The notes below the pieces were generated by a model, which saw only the letters and a program-made list of their open reading frames with translations, was not told the origin of the DNA and ran no database searches. This document shows, piece after piece, positions 24,122-32,916 of a stretch of DNA of 33,045 bases (within the stretch, counting starts at the first letter, position 1; every line of letters starts with the position of its first letter). The stretch comes from Candidatus Neptunichlamydia sp. (lineage in GTDB: Bacteria; Chlamydiota; Chlamydiia; Chlamydiales; Simkaniaceae): assembly GCA_030408485.1 (NCBI GenBank), contig JAUHQH010000024.1, positions 1 to 33,045 on the forward strand, given 5' to 3'. The position numbers and the translations under genes are program-made.

Positions 24122-25723
24122 CTAAACAATGCTATGAATTGTAAGAACAGTTTTAGGGGAAGCCTCGACAAGACTAGGGAAGATTTTGGCAACATCATTC
24201 AAAATTCCTTCAGCTTGTGATTGAGCAGGAAATTGAAGGCTTTTTTCTACAATTTTTTTCAAGACATCTTCAAAGTTCTGGCCATCCTTTTCTGACGAAC
24301 GTTCTGTATCAAAAGAATGAGAGATCAATAGATCTCCTTCTGTCCAGTTTTCTGTTGTTTCGTAAAATCCATGATTGAGATCTTCTCCAAGGGGAGGATT
24401 CTGATTCGCTAAGAAACGAGGAGTTCTTGTTCCAAGAGGAAGGTGTATAAAGGCACCGCAACCGCAAGAAATAAATGAGAACTGGTTTGTAGAAGGAGAA
24501 AGGTATAAGAGCTGGAAAAGGAAATTTGAAGGGAGATTATGAGAAGCAATCATTTCATTCAGTGCAGTAATAAAGGTGGTCGACTCGAAATGGGAATTTG
24601 CAGAAGTGATATATTCTCGGGTTAAACTTTGAATGATCCCTTTTAAAAGTCCAATATAGGAAAGGGCTTCTACAGAAGATTCTATGTATTCACCCAGTGC
24701 AATAAAATAGGTTTGGTCAGCAAAGCGGATAAAATCGTAATAGGATCCTAGGTCACTTTCACGATCAGGTTTTGCAAGACCCATGTCGAAAGGGGGCCAT
24801 TTTGGGACTTCGGTAGGTAAAAGTTTAAGATGACTTTTTTCTAAATGGTCCCAAACTTCTTTGATCCCTTCTCCTTTTCCCCTTTTTTGTTCTTTTTTCA
24901 GATAAGTCGATATGTCAGTAATAAAGTCGACAATGTCTTGGTACCGCTCTCTCAAAGAGGGATCTAATGCTTTTTCAACAATTGCTTGTAAGTCATTAGG
25001 AAGAAGTGAAAGCTGAATCGATCCAAAACTTAATTTGCCTACTAAGAGTTCAAAAGTGATCACCCCTAGAGAATAGATATCTGTTGCAAAAGTAACATTT
25101 AAAGGATCTTTTTTTTGCTCAGGACTCATATAGCTTGGAGTTCCCAAGAATTTCCCCTGCTGTGAGGGAAGTCCAATTTCTTTATCGTAGATCAGTTGAG
25201 CAATTCCAAAATCAATCACCTTAACGCTTCCATCTTCTGTAATCAAAATGTTTTCAGGTTTTAAGTCACGGTGAATCACACCGTGCGTATGAAGGTGAAG
25301 GAGGGCATAAGCCACTTGTAAAACAATTTCAATGCAAGTTTTTGGAGAGAAATTTTGTTGCATGATGAATTGTTTCAGGGAGATCCCCTGAACAAATTCT
25401 GTTGCAATATAGAGCCCGTTTTTCCACTGCCCGTGTCCTTTCAATTTGATAATATTAGGATGATCGGTAAGAGAAATGATTTCTGATTCTTTTAGGAATT
25501 GTTCGAGCATTTCAGGGTGTGTAAGATATTTGGGAGAAAGAATTTTAACAACGACAGGAGAATGATCTTTAGGGTCTAATCCTAAATAGAGAAAACTCAT
25601 TCCTCCTTTGCTTAAAGGAGCTTCAATTTTATAAGGACCAATATGAGAAAGGTGAGGTAAAGGCTTATCATCTCCCGTTAGATTCGGAAGGGTTGATTGC
25701 TTATGAAAATCTTCTGCAGCCAC
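24122..25723 (-). CDS. pkn5: Pkn5-like Ser/Thr kinase fused to a degenerate PP2C (SpoIIE-like) module
   Basis: A 533-residue protein at the end of the T3S operon, the place of pkn5 in Chlamydia. The Hanks-type kinase domain spans about 31-275: ATP-binding K60, helix-C E79, HRDLKPEN at 151-158, DFG at 171-173 and SPE at 200-202. All catalytic residues are present, but the glycine loop (LSKGGMSFLYLG) is only partly canonical. Residues about 315-533 follow the outline of SpoIIE/RsbU phosphatases: SYYDFIRFADQTYFIALGEY, a FITALNEMI helix, FSFISCGCGAFIHLP, WTEGDLLISHSFDTE. The metal-site positions that are normally Asp (GGDYYD, GDxxG, TDGxxE) read GSYYD, GEYIE and SFDTE. Activity as a phosphatase is therefore doubtful. 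It lies 21 bases after sctQ. Confidence 0.85.
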   Translation of the reverse strand: MAAEDFHKQSTLPNLTGDDKPLPHLSHIGPYKIEAPLSKGGMSFLYLGLDPKDHSPVVVKILSPKYLTHPEMLEQFLKESEIISLTDHPNIIKLKGHGQWKNGLYIATEFVQGISLKQFIMQQNFSPKTCIEIVLQVAYALLHLHTHGVIHRDLKPENILITEDGSVKVIDFGIAQLIYDKEIGLPSQQGKFLGTPSYMSPEQKKDPLNVTFATDIYSLGVITFELLVGKLSFGSIQLSLLPNDLQAIVEKALDPSLRERYQDIVDFITDISTYLKKEQKRGKGEGIKEVWDHLEKSHLKLLPTEVPKWPPFDMGLAKPDRESDLGSYYDFIRFADQTYFIALGEYIESSVEALSYIGLLKGIIQSLTREYITSANSHFESTTFITALNEMIASHNLPSNFLFQLLYLSPSTNQFSFISCGCGAFIHLPLGTRTPRFLANQNPPLGEDLNHGFYETTENWTEGDLLISHSFDTERSSEKDGQNFEDVLKKIVEKSLQFPAQSQAEGILNDVAKIFPSLVEASPKTVLTIHSIV

Positions 25724-25744
25724 TCCAAGAATTCCTGGTTAAAG

Positions 25745-26923
25745 CTATTCACCCAATTTTGTAATTTTTACGCCGATCACATCGCCGATTTGAAGGAGTT
25801 CACCTTTACCTACACATTGACCATTAGCGACTAAATTAACCCCTTTTTCTACCTGGACACCTAGTTCAATAACATTTCCAGGTTTGAGTTTTAAGAGTTT
25901 ATCTAAGCTCATTTTAAGCCTTGCTACTTCAATGGTAAGAGAAACGGGAACTTTCTTTGGTGATATCATTGACTCCTTAGGTGATTCTTCGATAGAAACA
26001 CCCTCTTCGTCCATGGGTTCGCTAAAAGGTTCTTCGTAATTTTCATCGTCCATTTTATTTTCCTCAAAGTAGTGTGCATAATCGAGAATTTTAATTGAGT
26101 CTTCTTTCACTTTTGTTTGAAAAAGGGGAGTACTCTCAAATTCAAGTTGAAAGGTTCCTTTCTTCAAGTTAGGATAATAAGAGCAATGATCGAGAATGAC
26201 AAAGTCACCTTCTTGAATTTTTTTCCAACTCTCTTGAGAAAGTGTGGTTTGTCCAGCAACAACGGAAACTTCAGCAAAAACCGATTGATAAAGATTAGAA
26301 GGAAAAGAGAGGTGCCAATCTTGTGCATAATGGTGTTTTATTGATTCCTGAAAATGTGCTGGGCAAATGAGTCGTCCCCAAATCGTCTCTTTTTCATACT
26401 CAATCGCAAGATCAATGCAATAGGCATCTTCTTTTGCTAGGGGCATATCAATCAGTTTAGGGGAAAGACCTGGAAAGATTTGTATTTTCTCTATGACTTC
26501 CATTGATTGGGCACATAAATAGCGTAGAAAACCTTTTTGTAAATAAGGATCTGAAAAACCATCATTTCCCGCTTCAGGATGAATGGCCCAGGAAGAGAGT
26601 TTTGAAAAATCTTCGGAAGGAAAAACAAGAGAGAAACGTCCCTTAAGAGGAGAAAGTTCAATGGCTAGCTGCAATGGTGAGCGTCCCATTCCAATTAGTA
26701 TACCGCTTCCTTTTTTCCATTCAGCACTTCCTGCAGAGACTTTTAGATTTTTAACCTCTAAAGAGGTAGAAAGTTCATTCGCAAAGGCTTTCCATGGAAA
26801 AGTTGGGAAAGATCCCCACATGGGTATATCTTGAGCTTCTAACGCTAGGGATTCTACTTGTTTTATCCAATAATCGGATGGTGCACCCATATGATTTTTA
26901 TCCAGTTCTCCCATACCTGCCAA
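25745..26923 (-). CDS. sctQ: Type III secretion C-ring protein SctQ (CdsQ)
   Basis: The cytoplasmic sorting-platform protein (392 residues) that gathers chaperone-effector complexes beneath the export gate. The C-terminal SpoA/FliN domain (about 325-392) is clear: VSLTIEVARLKMSLDKLLKL, PGNVIEL, NGQCVGKGELLQIGDVIGVK. A more diverged first SpoA domain lies at about 235-300 with QEGDFVILDHCSYYP. An acidic linker rich in Glu separates them. The N-terminal half is less conserved. Internal translation of the SpoA2 part, known for other SctQ proteins, cannot be judged here. The gene lies 21 bases after the second sctP-like gene and 21 before the kinase. Confidence 0.88.
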   Translation of the reverse strand: MAGMGELDKNHMGAPSDYWIKQVESLALEAQDIPMWGSFPTFPWKAFANELSTSLEVKNLKVSAGSAEWKKGSGILIGMGRSPLQLAIELSPLKGRFSLVFPSEDFSKLSSWAIHPEAGNDGFSDPYLQKGFLRYLCAQSMEVIEKIQIFPGLSPKLIDMPLAKEDAYCIDLAIEYEKETIWGRLICPAHFQESIKHHYAQDWHLSFPSNLYQSVFAEVSVVAGQTTLSQESWKKIQEGDFVILDHCSYYPNLKKGTFQLEFESTPLFQTKVKEDSIKILDYAHYFEENKMDDENYEEPFSEPMDEEGVSIEESPKESMISPKKVPVSLTIEVARLKMSLDKLLKLKPGNVIELGVQVEKGVNLVANGQCVGKGELLQIGDVIGVKITKLGE

Positions 26924-26944
26924 AGATACGTGATTCAGTTCAAA

Positions 26945-27640
26945 TTAGAAAGAGATTTTTTTCTTATAAGCTACTCTTGTTGCTTTTTCTTTTCCCTTGA
27001 CCCGCCCTTTCTTTTCTTTTCCTCTTATGTGAAGGTCCGATTTTTCATTAAGGGTTGGCGGAAGAATATGAACATGAAACCCTTGAAGGGCTTGATGTGT
27101 TTCAAGAGAGCTTTGCAATGTAGCTAAGTGGGCAGTAAAAAGATCAAGGCTTTCTGGACTTCCCGATAGTTGGAGGTTAAAGCTATGGGGGGCTGTATCA
27201 TAGTGATCCATGATAATTTGTGCACCATCAAGAACCGAACCTTTCATCTCTATAACAACCGTTGTTGTTGTTTTTCCATTTTGACTTTCGACAAGAATAA
27301 AATCTTTCATTTTTTCCATGAGATCAGTCATTTCTGGAGTCAATTCGGAAATAGAGGTGGTGGAAAGTGTTTCTCCAGCAACGATTGTGGTGAGTATTTC
27401 TTGAACTTCCCCATGTTGTGGTACATGGTTGGCCTCTTCCTTCCTTTGGGAGGAGACCTCTTTCTTCTCTTCTTTCTCTTTTTTTGAGGTCACATCAAAA
27501 AGCGAAGGCTTTTTTTGGTCTTGTCTAGGAATCTTACGGGAAATCATTGCTTCATGAAAGCTCCGCTTGGGCGGCGTTCGTTCTTCTTTTTTCCTATCAG
27601 TGCTTTGAGTGTTTATAAAGTGAGATTTCTTTATTTCCAC
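26945..27640 (-). CDS. Second SctP-like protein, short paralogue
   Basis: A 231-residue protein with a charged, disordered N-terminus (1-90, rich in Lys, Glu and Gln) and a compact domain at about 95-185. Residues 124-179 align without gaps to 405-460 of the neighbouring long SctP-like protein, with 29 of 56 identical by eye. The shared landmarks are TTTT, the DG.Q.I...Y.TAP.SFN pattern, QL.G.P.S and L.TL. The tail is strongly basic. The family is that of needle-length and substrate-switch regulators (SctP/FliK), so a duplicated regulator is inferred. Chlamydia is known to carry one cdsP at this place. No premature stop or odd codon use marks it as decaying. Confidence 0.75.
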   Translation of the reverse strand: MEIKKSHFINTQSTDRKKEERTPPKRSFHEAMISRKIPRQDQKKPSLFDVTSKKEKEEKKEVSSQRKEEANHVPQHGEVQEILTTIVAGETLSTTSISELTPEMTDLMEKMKDFILVESQNGKTTTTVVIEMKGSVLDGAQIIMDHYDTAPHSFNLQLSGSPESLDLFTAHLATLQSSLETHQALQGFHVHILPPTLNEKSDLHIRGKEKKGRVKGKEKATRVAYKKKISF

Positions 27641-27717
27641 AGTCCATCCTCATCATTCCACTCTACACAATAAAAGAATTGCAAATTGGTTGCAAGAAGA
27701 GAACGAAATCGTGCAGG

Positions 27718-29232
27718 TTAACCGCCGCGCTTATTCCCTTGTCCACCTTTATCACCGGTACTTTTAGCGCGACGAATAAGGTGTGGGGATTTTTTTGATG
27801 TAGTGAGGATAGGGTTGAGAATAATGGTCTCAAAGTTAAAATTAGCTTGTCTAAAGGATTCTTTTAAAGTATCGAGATTTTGATTAAAGACTTTTACTGA
27901 GTCGGGATTGCCCACCAATTGGATATTGAAGGAGTTAGGTGCAGTACTATATTGATTGAGGATCACTTGCGTTCCATCGAAAATAGAACCTGGCATATTA
28001 ATATTCATGGTGGTCGTTGTGATCCCTTTATCTTGTTGAATTGTCATCACTCCCCCCATTTTTTCGAAAAGTTCATGAACTTCTGTGGAGAGTTTTGAAT
28101 AGGCAGGGGCATCTGCAGGAGGAACAATTGGAGGGAGGGGATTTTCAAAGATAGGAAGGGGAATTCCAGCAGTTTGGTTATTGGCTTCAAGAAAAGAACC
28201 TTCATCTTTCTTTTTTTCTCTTCCTTCCATTTCTCTTCCAGAAGAAGGGAGGATAAGAAGTCCTTCAATTTCGGCTGCTTGCCCTTCTTTTCCTATTTTT
28301 TGACTCCGAGCTTCTTCTGGTGAAAAGCGCTTAAAAGGACTAGGTTCTTTTGCCAGTTCTTTAGCAGGACCTTCTTTGATTCTCGCGAAAGTTCCTTCTT
28401 TGAGAGTTTCTTCGTTCCCTTTCTCTTTAGGGAGTTCGTCGCCTAAAGGAATTTTTTTTGTAGATGGTTTTTCTGTTTCTGCAGTACCGGCTAAATCTTT
28501 ACTGACTTTAGGAATGGGTGTTTCTTTTTTTTCTTTCGAAGGAGGAGCGATTCCTTCTGCAAATTTTTGAGGAGCTTTATCCACAACTTTTTGTTCGACG
28601 GGTTCTCCCTTGTTCTCAATAGGTTCTTCTCCAGGAACAATTTTGACTGCAGGAGTAATCCCTTTAGGACCTTTCTTTTTCAGGGTTTCTAAGTTTTTTG
28701 TTTTAGGTTGAGAAGTAAGAAGAGAAGGATCTTTTTCTTCTTTATTTTCTGGTTGTTGTCCTTGTTCGAGGGGAGTTGTTTGTTCTTGGTCTGTTTGACT
28801 TTGTTGAGGCTGAGAAGGTGTCCCTGATGAATAGACCGAGTTTGTTGGCGGAGGCTCACTTTTTTGGTCGAGATCAACTCCTTCGGTTGAAATCGATCCT
28901 GAACGAGGGGTTGTGAAAGCCGCTCCTTCTTGAGCAGTTGTTTGTCGGCGAATCCCTCCTGATTCTTTATCGAATACATTATCTAGTTCTTCCTTATCGG
29001 TCATGAATTCAGAAAAGGATGTTACAGGATTTGTGGCAGGAGTTTGCTCTTGAACCTCTTCGTCAACTTCTTCTTTGGGAAGGTTTCGCTTTTTTCGTTT
29101 TTGTGTTTCATCAGACTCATCGACTTTCATGACTTTCTTAAATTTCTCAGGGTCAATTTTATCGGAAGATTTTTTTTCCTCAGGAGTATTGTAGGGACGT
29201 TGAAGATTTCCTTTAATTTTATCAGGGTCCAC
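27718..29232 (-). CDS. sctP: Type III secretion needle-length regulator-like protein SctP (CdsP)
   Basis: A 504-residue protein in the position of cdsP, between sctO and sctQ. Residues 1-370 are low complexity, rich in Lys, Glu, Pro and Gln, as expected for an extended ruler segment. The folded C-terminal domain is about 380-475, with SFNIQLVGNP and GSIFDGTQVILNQYSTAP, and the last 30 residues are basic. SctP/FliK proteins measure needle length and switch export specificity, and their length sets the length of the structure. This one is far longer than the roughly 280 residues of Chlamydia CdsP. It starts 3 bases after sctO and is followed 77 bases later by a short paralogue of its C-terminal domain. 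Confidence 0.8.
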   Translation of the reverse strand: MDPDKIKGNLQRPYNTPEEKKSSDKIDPEKFKKVMKVDESDETQKRKKRNLPKEEVDEEVQEQTPATNPVTSFSEFMTDKEELDNVFDKESGGIRRQTTAQEGAAFTTPRSGSISTEGVDLDQKSEPPPTNSVYSSGTPSQPQQSQTDQEQTTPLEQGQQPENKEEKDPSLLTSQPKTKNLETLKKKGPKGITPAVKIVPGEEPIENKGEPVEQKVVDKAPQKFAEGIAPPSKEKKETPIPKVSKDLAGTAETEKPSTKKIPLGDELPKEKGNEETLKEGTFARIKEGPAKELAKEPSPFKRFSPEEARSQKIGKEGQAAEIEGLLILPSSGREMEGREKKKDEGSFLEANNQTAGIPLPIFENPLPPIVPPADAPAYSKLSTEVHELFEKMGGVMTIQQDKGITTTTMNINMPGSIFDGTQVILNQYSTAPNSFNIQLVGNPDSVKVFNQNLDTLKESFRQANFNFETIILNPILTTSKKSPHLIRRAKSTGDKGGQGNKRGG

Positions 29233-29235
29233 GCT

Positions 29236-29730
29236 TTACCTTTTATGTTTTTTGGATGTATGCATCGCTGTTCCAAGTTCATCGGTTTCGATGCCTTCTT
29301 GATGGATTTCAAGAGCTTTCATCTCTTTTTCCCATTCTTTTCTATGGATTTTTAACTTTTCTACATCTTGTTGTTTTTTGAGCATCTCTTGCCGAGCAGC
29401 TTTGACAGCTTTTTTTGCTTCTTCCACTTGATCTTTTTGGGTTTCTACCTTTTTTTCTTTTTGTTTAAGCTCCTCTTCAACGACTTTGATATATTTGCGC
29501 ATCATTTCAATTTTATCAGAGGTCGTCCCTTTATCGAGCTCGTCACGGAGCTGGTCCATTTTATCTTTTTTATGTTGGAAGGTTTGGTCTCTTTCTGCTT
29601 CGATTTTTTTAAGTTTATTTTCTTCATTCTCTAAGGCTTCTTTTTTCTCTTTTAATACCCGTTCTGATTCTTCAAGCCGACGTTGTTTAATCCTTACAAG
29701 TTGTTGAAGAGGGTATTTATTATCAGTCAT
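29236..29730 (-). CDS. sctO: Type III secretion stalk protein SctO (CdsO)
   Basis: A 164-residue protein that is almost entirely a two-armed coiled coil (heptads across about 10-145, rich in Glu, Lys and Gln) with the N-terminus YPLQQLVRIKQRRLEESERV. This is the FliJ/YscO form that sits in the central pore of the SctN hexamer and couples it to the export gate. It is encoded 2 bases after sctN and 3 before sctP. Sequence similarity in this family is weak, so the call rests on fold, length and position. Confidence 0.88.
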   Translation of the reverse strand: MTDNKYPLQQLVRIKQRRLEESERVLKEKKEALENEENKLKKIEAERDQTFQHKKDKMDQLRDELDKGTTSDKIEMMRKYIKVVEEELKQKEKKVETQKDQVEEAKKAVKAARQEMLKKQQDVEKLKIHRKEWEKEMKALEIHQEGIETDELGTAMHTSKKHKR

Positions 29731-29732
29731 AA

Positions 29733-31049
29733 TTACCTAAAGAGAGCCTCCAACTGCTCGAGAGTTTCTTCAAAGGTACATTTTTCATCGACTCTTTGTT
29801 TTAAGAAACGGTGCACCTTATCGATGTATTTAATCGCAAAGTCTGCTTGTTTATCTGATCCAGGCTTATATTCTCCAATGCGGATCAAGAGTTCATTCTT
29901 TTTGTAATTAGCTAAGACTTCACGGACTTGCCCGATTAACTTTCGATGTTCTTCACTAGTGATATTGGGAAGAATACGACTAACGGAGGCGAGAATATCG
30001 ATTGCGGGATAATGATATTGACGAGCAAGTTCACTTGAAAGAATAATATGTCCATCAAGGATGGAACGTACTTCATCAGCAACGGGTTCATTCATGTCAT
30101 CCCCTGCAACAAGGATAGTGTAAAACGCAGTAATCGACCCTTTAGAGGAGTTTCCTGAACGCTCAAGAAGCTTGGGCAATGTTGCGAAAACGGAAGGAGT
30201 GTATCCTGCTCTGGCAGGTGGTTCTCCTGCTGCGAGACCGACTTCACGAAGCGCACGAGCAAAGCGAGTCACCGAGTCCATCATTAAGATGACTGTCTTA
30301 CCTTGGTCTCTAAAGTATTCTGCAATGGATGTTCCTACATAAGCTGCATTTAAACGGAGTTGGGCTGCTTGATCAGAAGTTGAGACAATAATAACAGAGC
30401 GTGCGAGTCCTTTAGGACCCAAGTCATGTTCAATGAATTCTCGCACTTCTCTTCCACGCTCACCAATGAGGGAAATGACATTGACATCAGCTTGTGCATA
30501 ACGAGCTATCATCCCTAGGGTTGTTGATTTGCCTCCTCCAGCTGCAGCAAAAATCCCGATCCGTTGTCCTCGGCCGGCTGTTAGAATTCCATCAATCGCA
30601 CGGATCCCTACGGAGATAGGGTCTTTGATCATTTGGCGTTCTAGAGGGTCGGGTGGGGGGTTAATAACTGAATAAGTTTTTTCAAGCTCCAGAGGTCCTT
30701 TTTCCTCGACATCCAAAGGGCGCCCCATTCCATCAAGGACTCGCCCAAGGAGATTGGGACCTACTTTGATGTGAAGAGGAAGTCTTGTCGGAATAACTTC
30801 TGAAGACGGTCCTACACCAGTCATCTCTCCTAAAGGGGAAAGAAAAACCTCTGCCTTAGTAAAGCCGACAACTTCAGTAATGAGAGGTTCTCCTTGTCTT
30901 TCAACGAGGCAAACCTCACCCATTTTTACGTTAGGGACAATCGCACGGATAAGCATCCCAACAATTTCAGTGATGCGCCCATGGATGGTTGTGAGTTCAA
31001 TATCCTCTAGATGGTCGATGAGTTTTTCAAAGTCGGGACCTTCAGTCAT
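29733..31049 (-). CDS. sctN: Type III secretion ATPase SctN (CdsN)
   Basis: The hexameric ATPase (438 residues) that strips chaperones and unfolds substrates at the base of the secretion apparatus. Walker A is AAAGGGKST, then [14 protein letters not shown], Walker [18 protein letters not shown], and [20 protein letters not shown], the signature of the FliI/SctN branch of the F1-like ATPases. The open frame extends to 31085, but the start used here gives the N-terminus [20 protein letters not shown], which matches the family, and has AAGG a few bases upstream. The extra 12 codons are unlike the family. It is preceded by an 84-base gap that could hold a promoter. Confidence 0.97.
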   Translation of the reverse strand: MTEGPDFEKLIDHLEDIELTTIHGRITEIVGMLIRAIVPNVKMGEVCLVERQGEPLITEVVGFTKAEVFLSPLGEMTGVGPSSEVIPTRLPLHIKVGPNLLGRVLDGMGRPLDVEEKGPLELEKTYSVINPPPDPLERQMIKDPISVGIRAIDGILTAGRGQRIGIFAAAGGGKSTTLGMIARYAQADVNVISLIGERGREVREFIEHDLGPKGLARSVIIVSTSDQAAQLRLNAAYVGTSIAEYFRDQGKTVILMMDSVTRFARALREVGLAAGEPPARAGYTPSVFATLPKLLERSGNSSKGSITAFYTILVAGDDMNEPVADEVRSILDGHIILSSELARQYHYPAIDILASVSRILPNITSEEHRKLIGQVREVLANYKKNELLIRIGEYKPGSDKQADFAIKYIDKVHRFLKQRVDEKCTFEETLEQLEALFR

Positions 31050-31133
31050 AGATACCTTTTTATTCAATACACACCCACCTCTCATTATATCTGATAAGTA
31101 GATTTAAGGCGAGGCTGTATTAGTAGAAGAGTA

Positions 31134-31784
31134 TTATAACTGGATATTGAAAAGAGTTTTAATGTCGCTAACAGCTGTGCTTAATAAGACAGAAGAATAT
31201 TCAAGCTCTTGTTGTGCTTTGGCAAGCTTAACTTGAATCAAAAGAAGATCTCCAGGATTCATCGACATTCCATTTGAGTTAAGCTCTTTGATTTTTGTTT
31301 GGGCATTCGAAAGTTGATTTTGGGAATCAGCAAGAAGTCCTAAAAACTTGTTCACAGGGTTTTTTCGATTGAATTGTGGAACAGGAGGACCAACATCAGC
31401 TCCTGTTTTTTGTGCAGCAGTTCGGATGTTTTGATTCGCACTGGTCAACTTATTGCGTAGAAGATATTTTTGTGACTGCCGAAGGTTGAGGTTTTTATTG
31501 TTTAGTTGATTCTGCAAATCACCTAAAACAGAGGCAGAACTATTTATCTGCCCTAAAACTGACTCATGTGTAGGTCCGGTTGAAGCAGCTGCTTTTCCTT
31601 GAGCAGCCAGATCAAAAGGGGAAGGGCCTTCTGTCTTTGCATCAGGACCTTGAGGCCCTCCTTCCTTCATAAAGGAATCGAAAGACTGGGAAGGCTTGGG
31701 TTGCTCTTGTTCCCCAGACTGTATCGATTTTTTTGGATCGATATTCGTGGTACTTGAAATTTCTTCTGGTCTACCGTTTGCCAT
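31134..31784 (-). CDS. Type III secretion inner-rod-like protein (SctI position)
   Basis: A 216-residue protein whose first 70 residues are polar and disordered. The C-terminal 40 residues read MNPGDLLLIQVKLAKAQQEL, then EYSSVLLSTAVSDIKTLFNI. Inner-rod proteins (SctI: YscI, MxiI, PrgJ) end the same way, with a (S)PxxLLxLQxxLxxxxxxxELxSKxxxxxxxxxxxLxxxQ helix pair. It stands between cdsG and sctN, where Chlamydia has a conserved gene of unknown function. It is longer than typical rods (80-140 residues). I infer a rod or rod-like early substrate. It lies 9 bases after cdsG. Confidence 0.65.
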   Translation of the reverse strand: MANGRPEEISSTTNIDPKKSIQSGEQEQPKPSQSFDSFMKEGGPQGPDAKTEGPSPFDLAAQGKAAASTGPTHESVLGQINSSASVLGDLQNQLNNKNLNLRQSQKYLLRNKLTSANQNIRTAAQKTGADVGPPVPQFNRKNPVNKFLGLLADSQNQLSNAQTKIKELNSNGMSMNPGDLLLIQVKLAKAQQELEYSSVLLSTAVSDIKTLFNIQL

Positions 31785-31793
31785 TATTTACAC

Positions 31794-32210
31794 TTACCGT
31801 GGTGAAGTCCCTGTTTTTTTCACAAATTCATCCACAAAGTCAAGTGTTGTGTTTGCAACCTTTTTAACATCGGCATTGGTTGAGTGTTTTGCAGCATTTT
31901 CTAAGATTTGTTCTCCTTCTGTTACTTGATCTGGAGTTAAAGAAAGAGCAATTCCTAAAAAAGTTTGTGCCATTGCATTATCTGGTTCTTTTACAATAAC
32001 AGTCCGGAAGTACTCTATCGCAGCTTTCAGCTCAAGCTTGTGCAGGTGAAGATATCCTAACCCTACGGTTGTTAGAGTATTCTCGGGGCGGAGAAGTGCA
32101 CAGGCCTTAAACATTTTCAAGGCAGCATCTTCATCAGCTTGATTAATGGCGATGAATCCTCCTTCTAAGAACAGAAAGAAGTCTTCATCATACTTCGAAA
32201 GATCTTCCAT
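31794..32210 (-). CDS. cdsG: T3S needle chaperone CdsG (SctG-like, TPR)
   Basis: A 138-residue soluble TPR protein. About three repeats are visible: FLEGGFIAINQADEDAALKM, LTTVGLGYLHLHKLELKAAI, and MAQTFLGIALSLTPDQVTEG. Proteins of this form (YscG/PscG) bind the C-terminal helix of the needle subunit in the cytosol and stop it polymerising. In Chlamydia CdsG and CdsE together bind the needle protein CdsF, and here the three genes stand in the same order (cdsE, sctF, cdsG). Confidence 0.88.
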   Translation of the reverse strand: MEDLSKYDEDFFLFLEGGFIAINQADEDAALKMFKACALLRPENTLTTVGLGYLHLHKLELKAAIEYFRTVIVKEPDNAMAQTFLGIALSLTPDQVTEGEQILENAAKHSTNADVKKVANTTLDFVDEFVKKTGTSPR

Positions 32211-32268
32211 AGTTTATTTCCTTTGTTTACTTTCCTTATTTTCATTACTATTACATTAAGGATAAGGA

Positions 32269-32523
32269 TTAACTCGTCTTCTGGTTTCTTACAGAGTTAT
32301 TGATCATCGAATTAACCTGAGAGATCAAATTTGAGATCGAATCACCGACTTGAGTCACTTGCGACATCGAGAACTGTAGAAGAAGGAATTTACCAGGTGT
32401 TGCTGCAGAAAGTTTACTTGCAACATGTCTTACCTGAGAAACAACAGCCGCTTGTAATTTTGAATATTTCTTAATCAATGTTGCAAACGTTAATGAACAA
32501 GGATGCCCTGCTTTATGTGTCAT
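32269..32523 (-). CDS. sctF: Type III secretion needle protein SctF (CdsF)
   Basis: The 84-residue needle subunit that polymerises into the extracellular secretion tube. It is small and mostly helical, with a C-terminal amphipathic helix (MSQVTQVGDSISNLISQVNS) as in other needle proteins. A Cys at position 9 lies near the N-terminus. Gaps of 113 and 58 bases separate it from cdsE and cdsG, wider than elsewhere in the operon, which would suit a strongly expressed gene with its own transcript. I see no certain promoter. Confidence 0.88.
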   Translation of the reverse strand: MTHKAGHPCSLTFATLIKKYSKLQAAVVSQVRHVASKLSAATPGKFLLLQFSMSQVTQVGDSISNLISQVNSMINNSVRNQKTS

Positions 32524-32636
32524 TGTATCATATCTCCATAATTTTAGTCTTTCTTATCCCTATGCCAAACTTTTAAGTTTTAGTAAAAGGATTAAATAGT
32601 TTTTCTTTTCCGAGCATGCCAAACTTTGCATAGACT

Positions 32637-32882
32637 CTATGTTCTCGTTGCACGATTCACAACGCGTTTGAGAGTAGCATAAGCTTGAAGAAGAACCCCA
32701 CACCTATCAAACTTTTCTGAAGCTGTTCCTTCACGAAGTGCTGTTTTTAAGTGGTTAGTTTGTACTTCAATTTGATCAAGGATTCTTTTTTTTTCTTTAT
32801 GGTCTTGTTTGAGTTCTTTTTCTAAATCAAATTCGAAGTGCTTCGGCTTATCTTTACCTTTATTTTTCTCTAGTCCGAACAT
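32637..32882 (-). CDS. cdsE: T3S needle co-chaperone CdsE (SctE-like small protein)
   Basis: An 81-residue, highly charged, helical protein in the cdsE position between sctD and sctF, and similar in length to Chlamydia CdsE. Residues 20-60 form a coiled coil (EKELKQDHKEKKRILDQIEV), and the C-terminal CGVLLQAYATLKRVVNRA forms a helix. YscE/PscE-type proteins are small hairpins that bind the needle subunit together with the TPR chaperone. Sequence alone gives weak support; the position is the main argument. Confidence 0.82.
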   Translation of the reverse strand: MFGLEKNKGKDKPKHFEFDLEKELKQDHKEKKRILDQIEVQTNHLKTALREGTASEKFDRCGVLLQAYATLKRVVNRATRT

Positions 32883-32916
32883 TAGCTATAAAAACCTTTA
32901 AGTTACCGTTCTTGTA

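Noticed and set aside
29044-29355. 103-codon plus-strand frame
   Set aside because: Phe-rich antisense shadow of the Glu/Lys-rich sctP and sctO genes.
31050-31085. Upstream start of sctN
   Set aside because: The extra 12 residues are unlike the family, whereas the ATG at 31047-31049 has a ribosome-binding site and the expected N-terminus.
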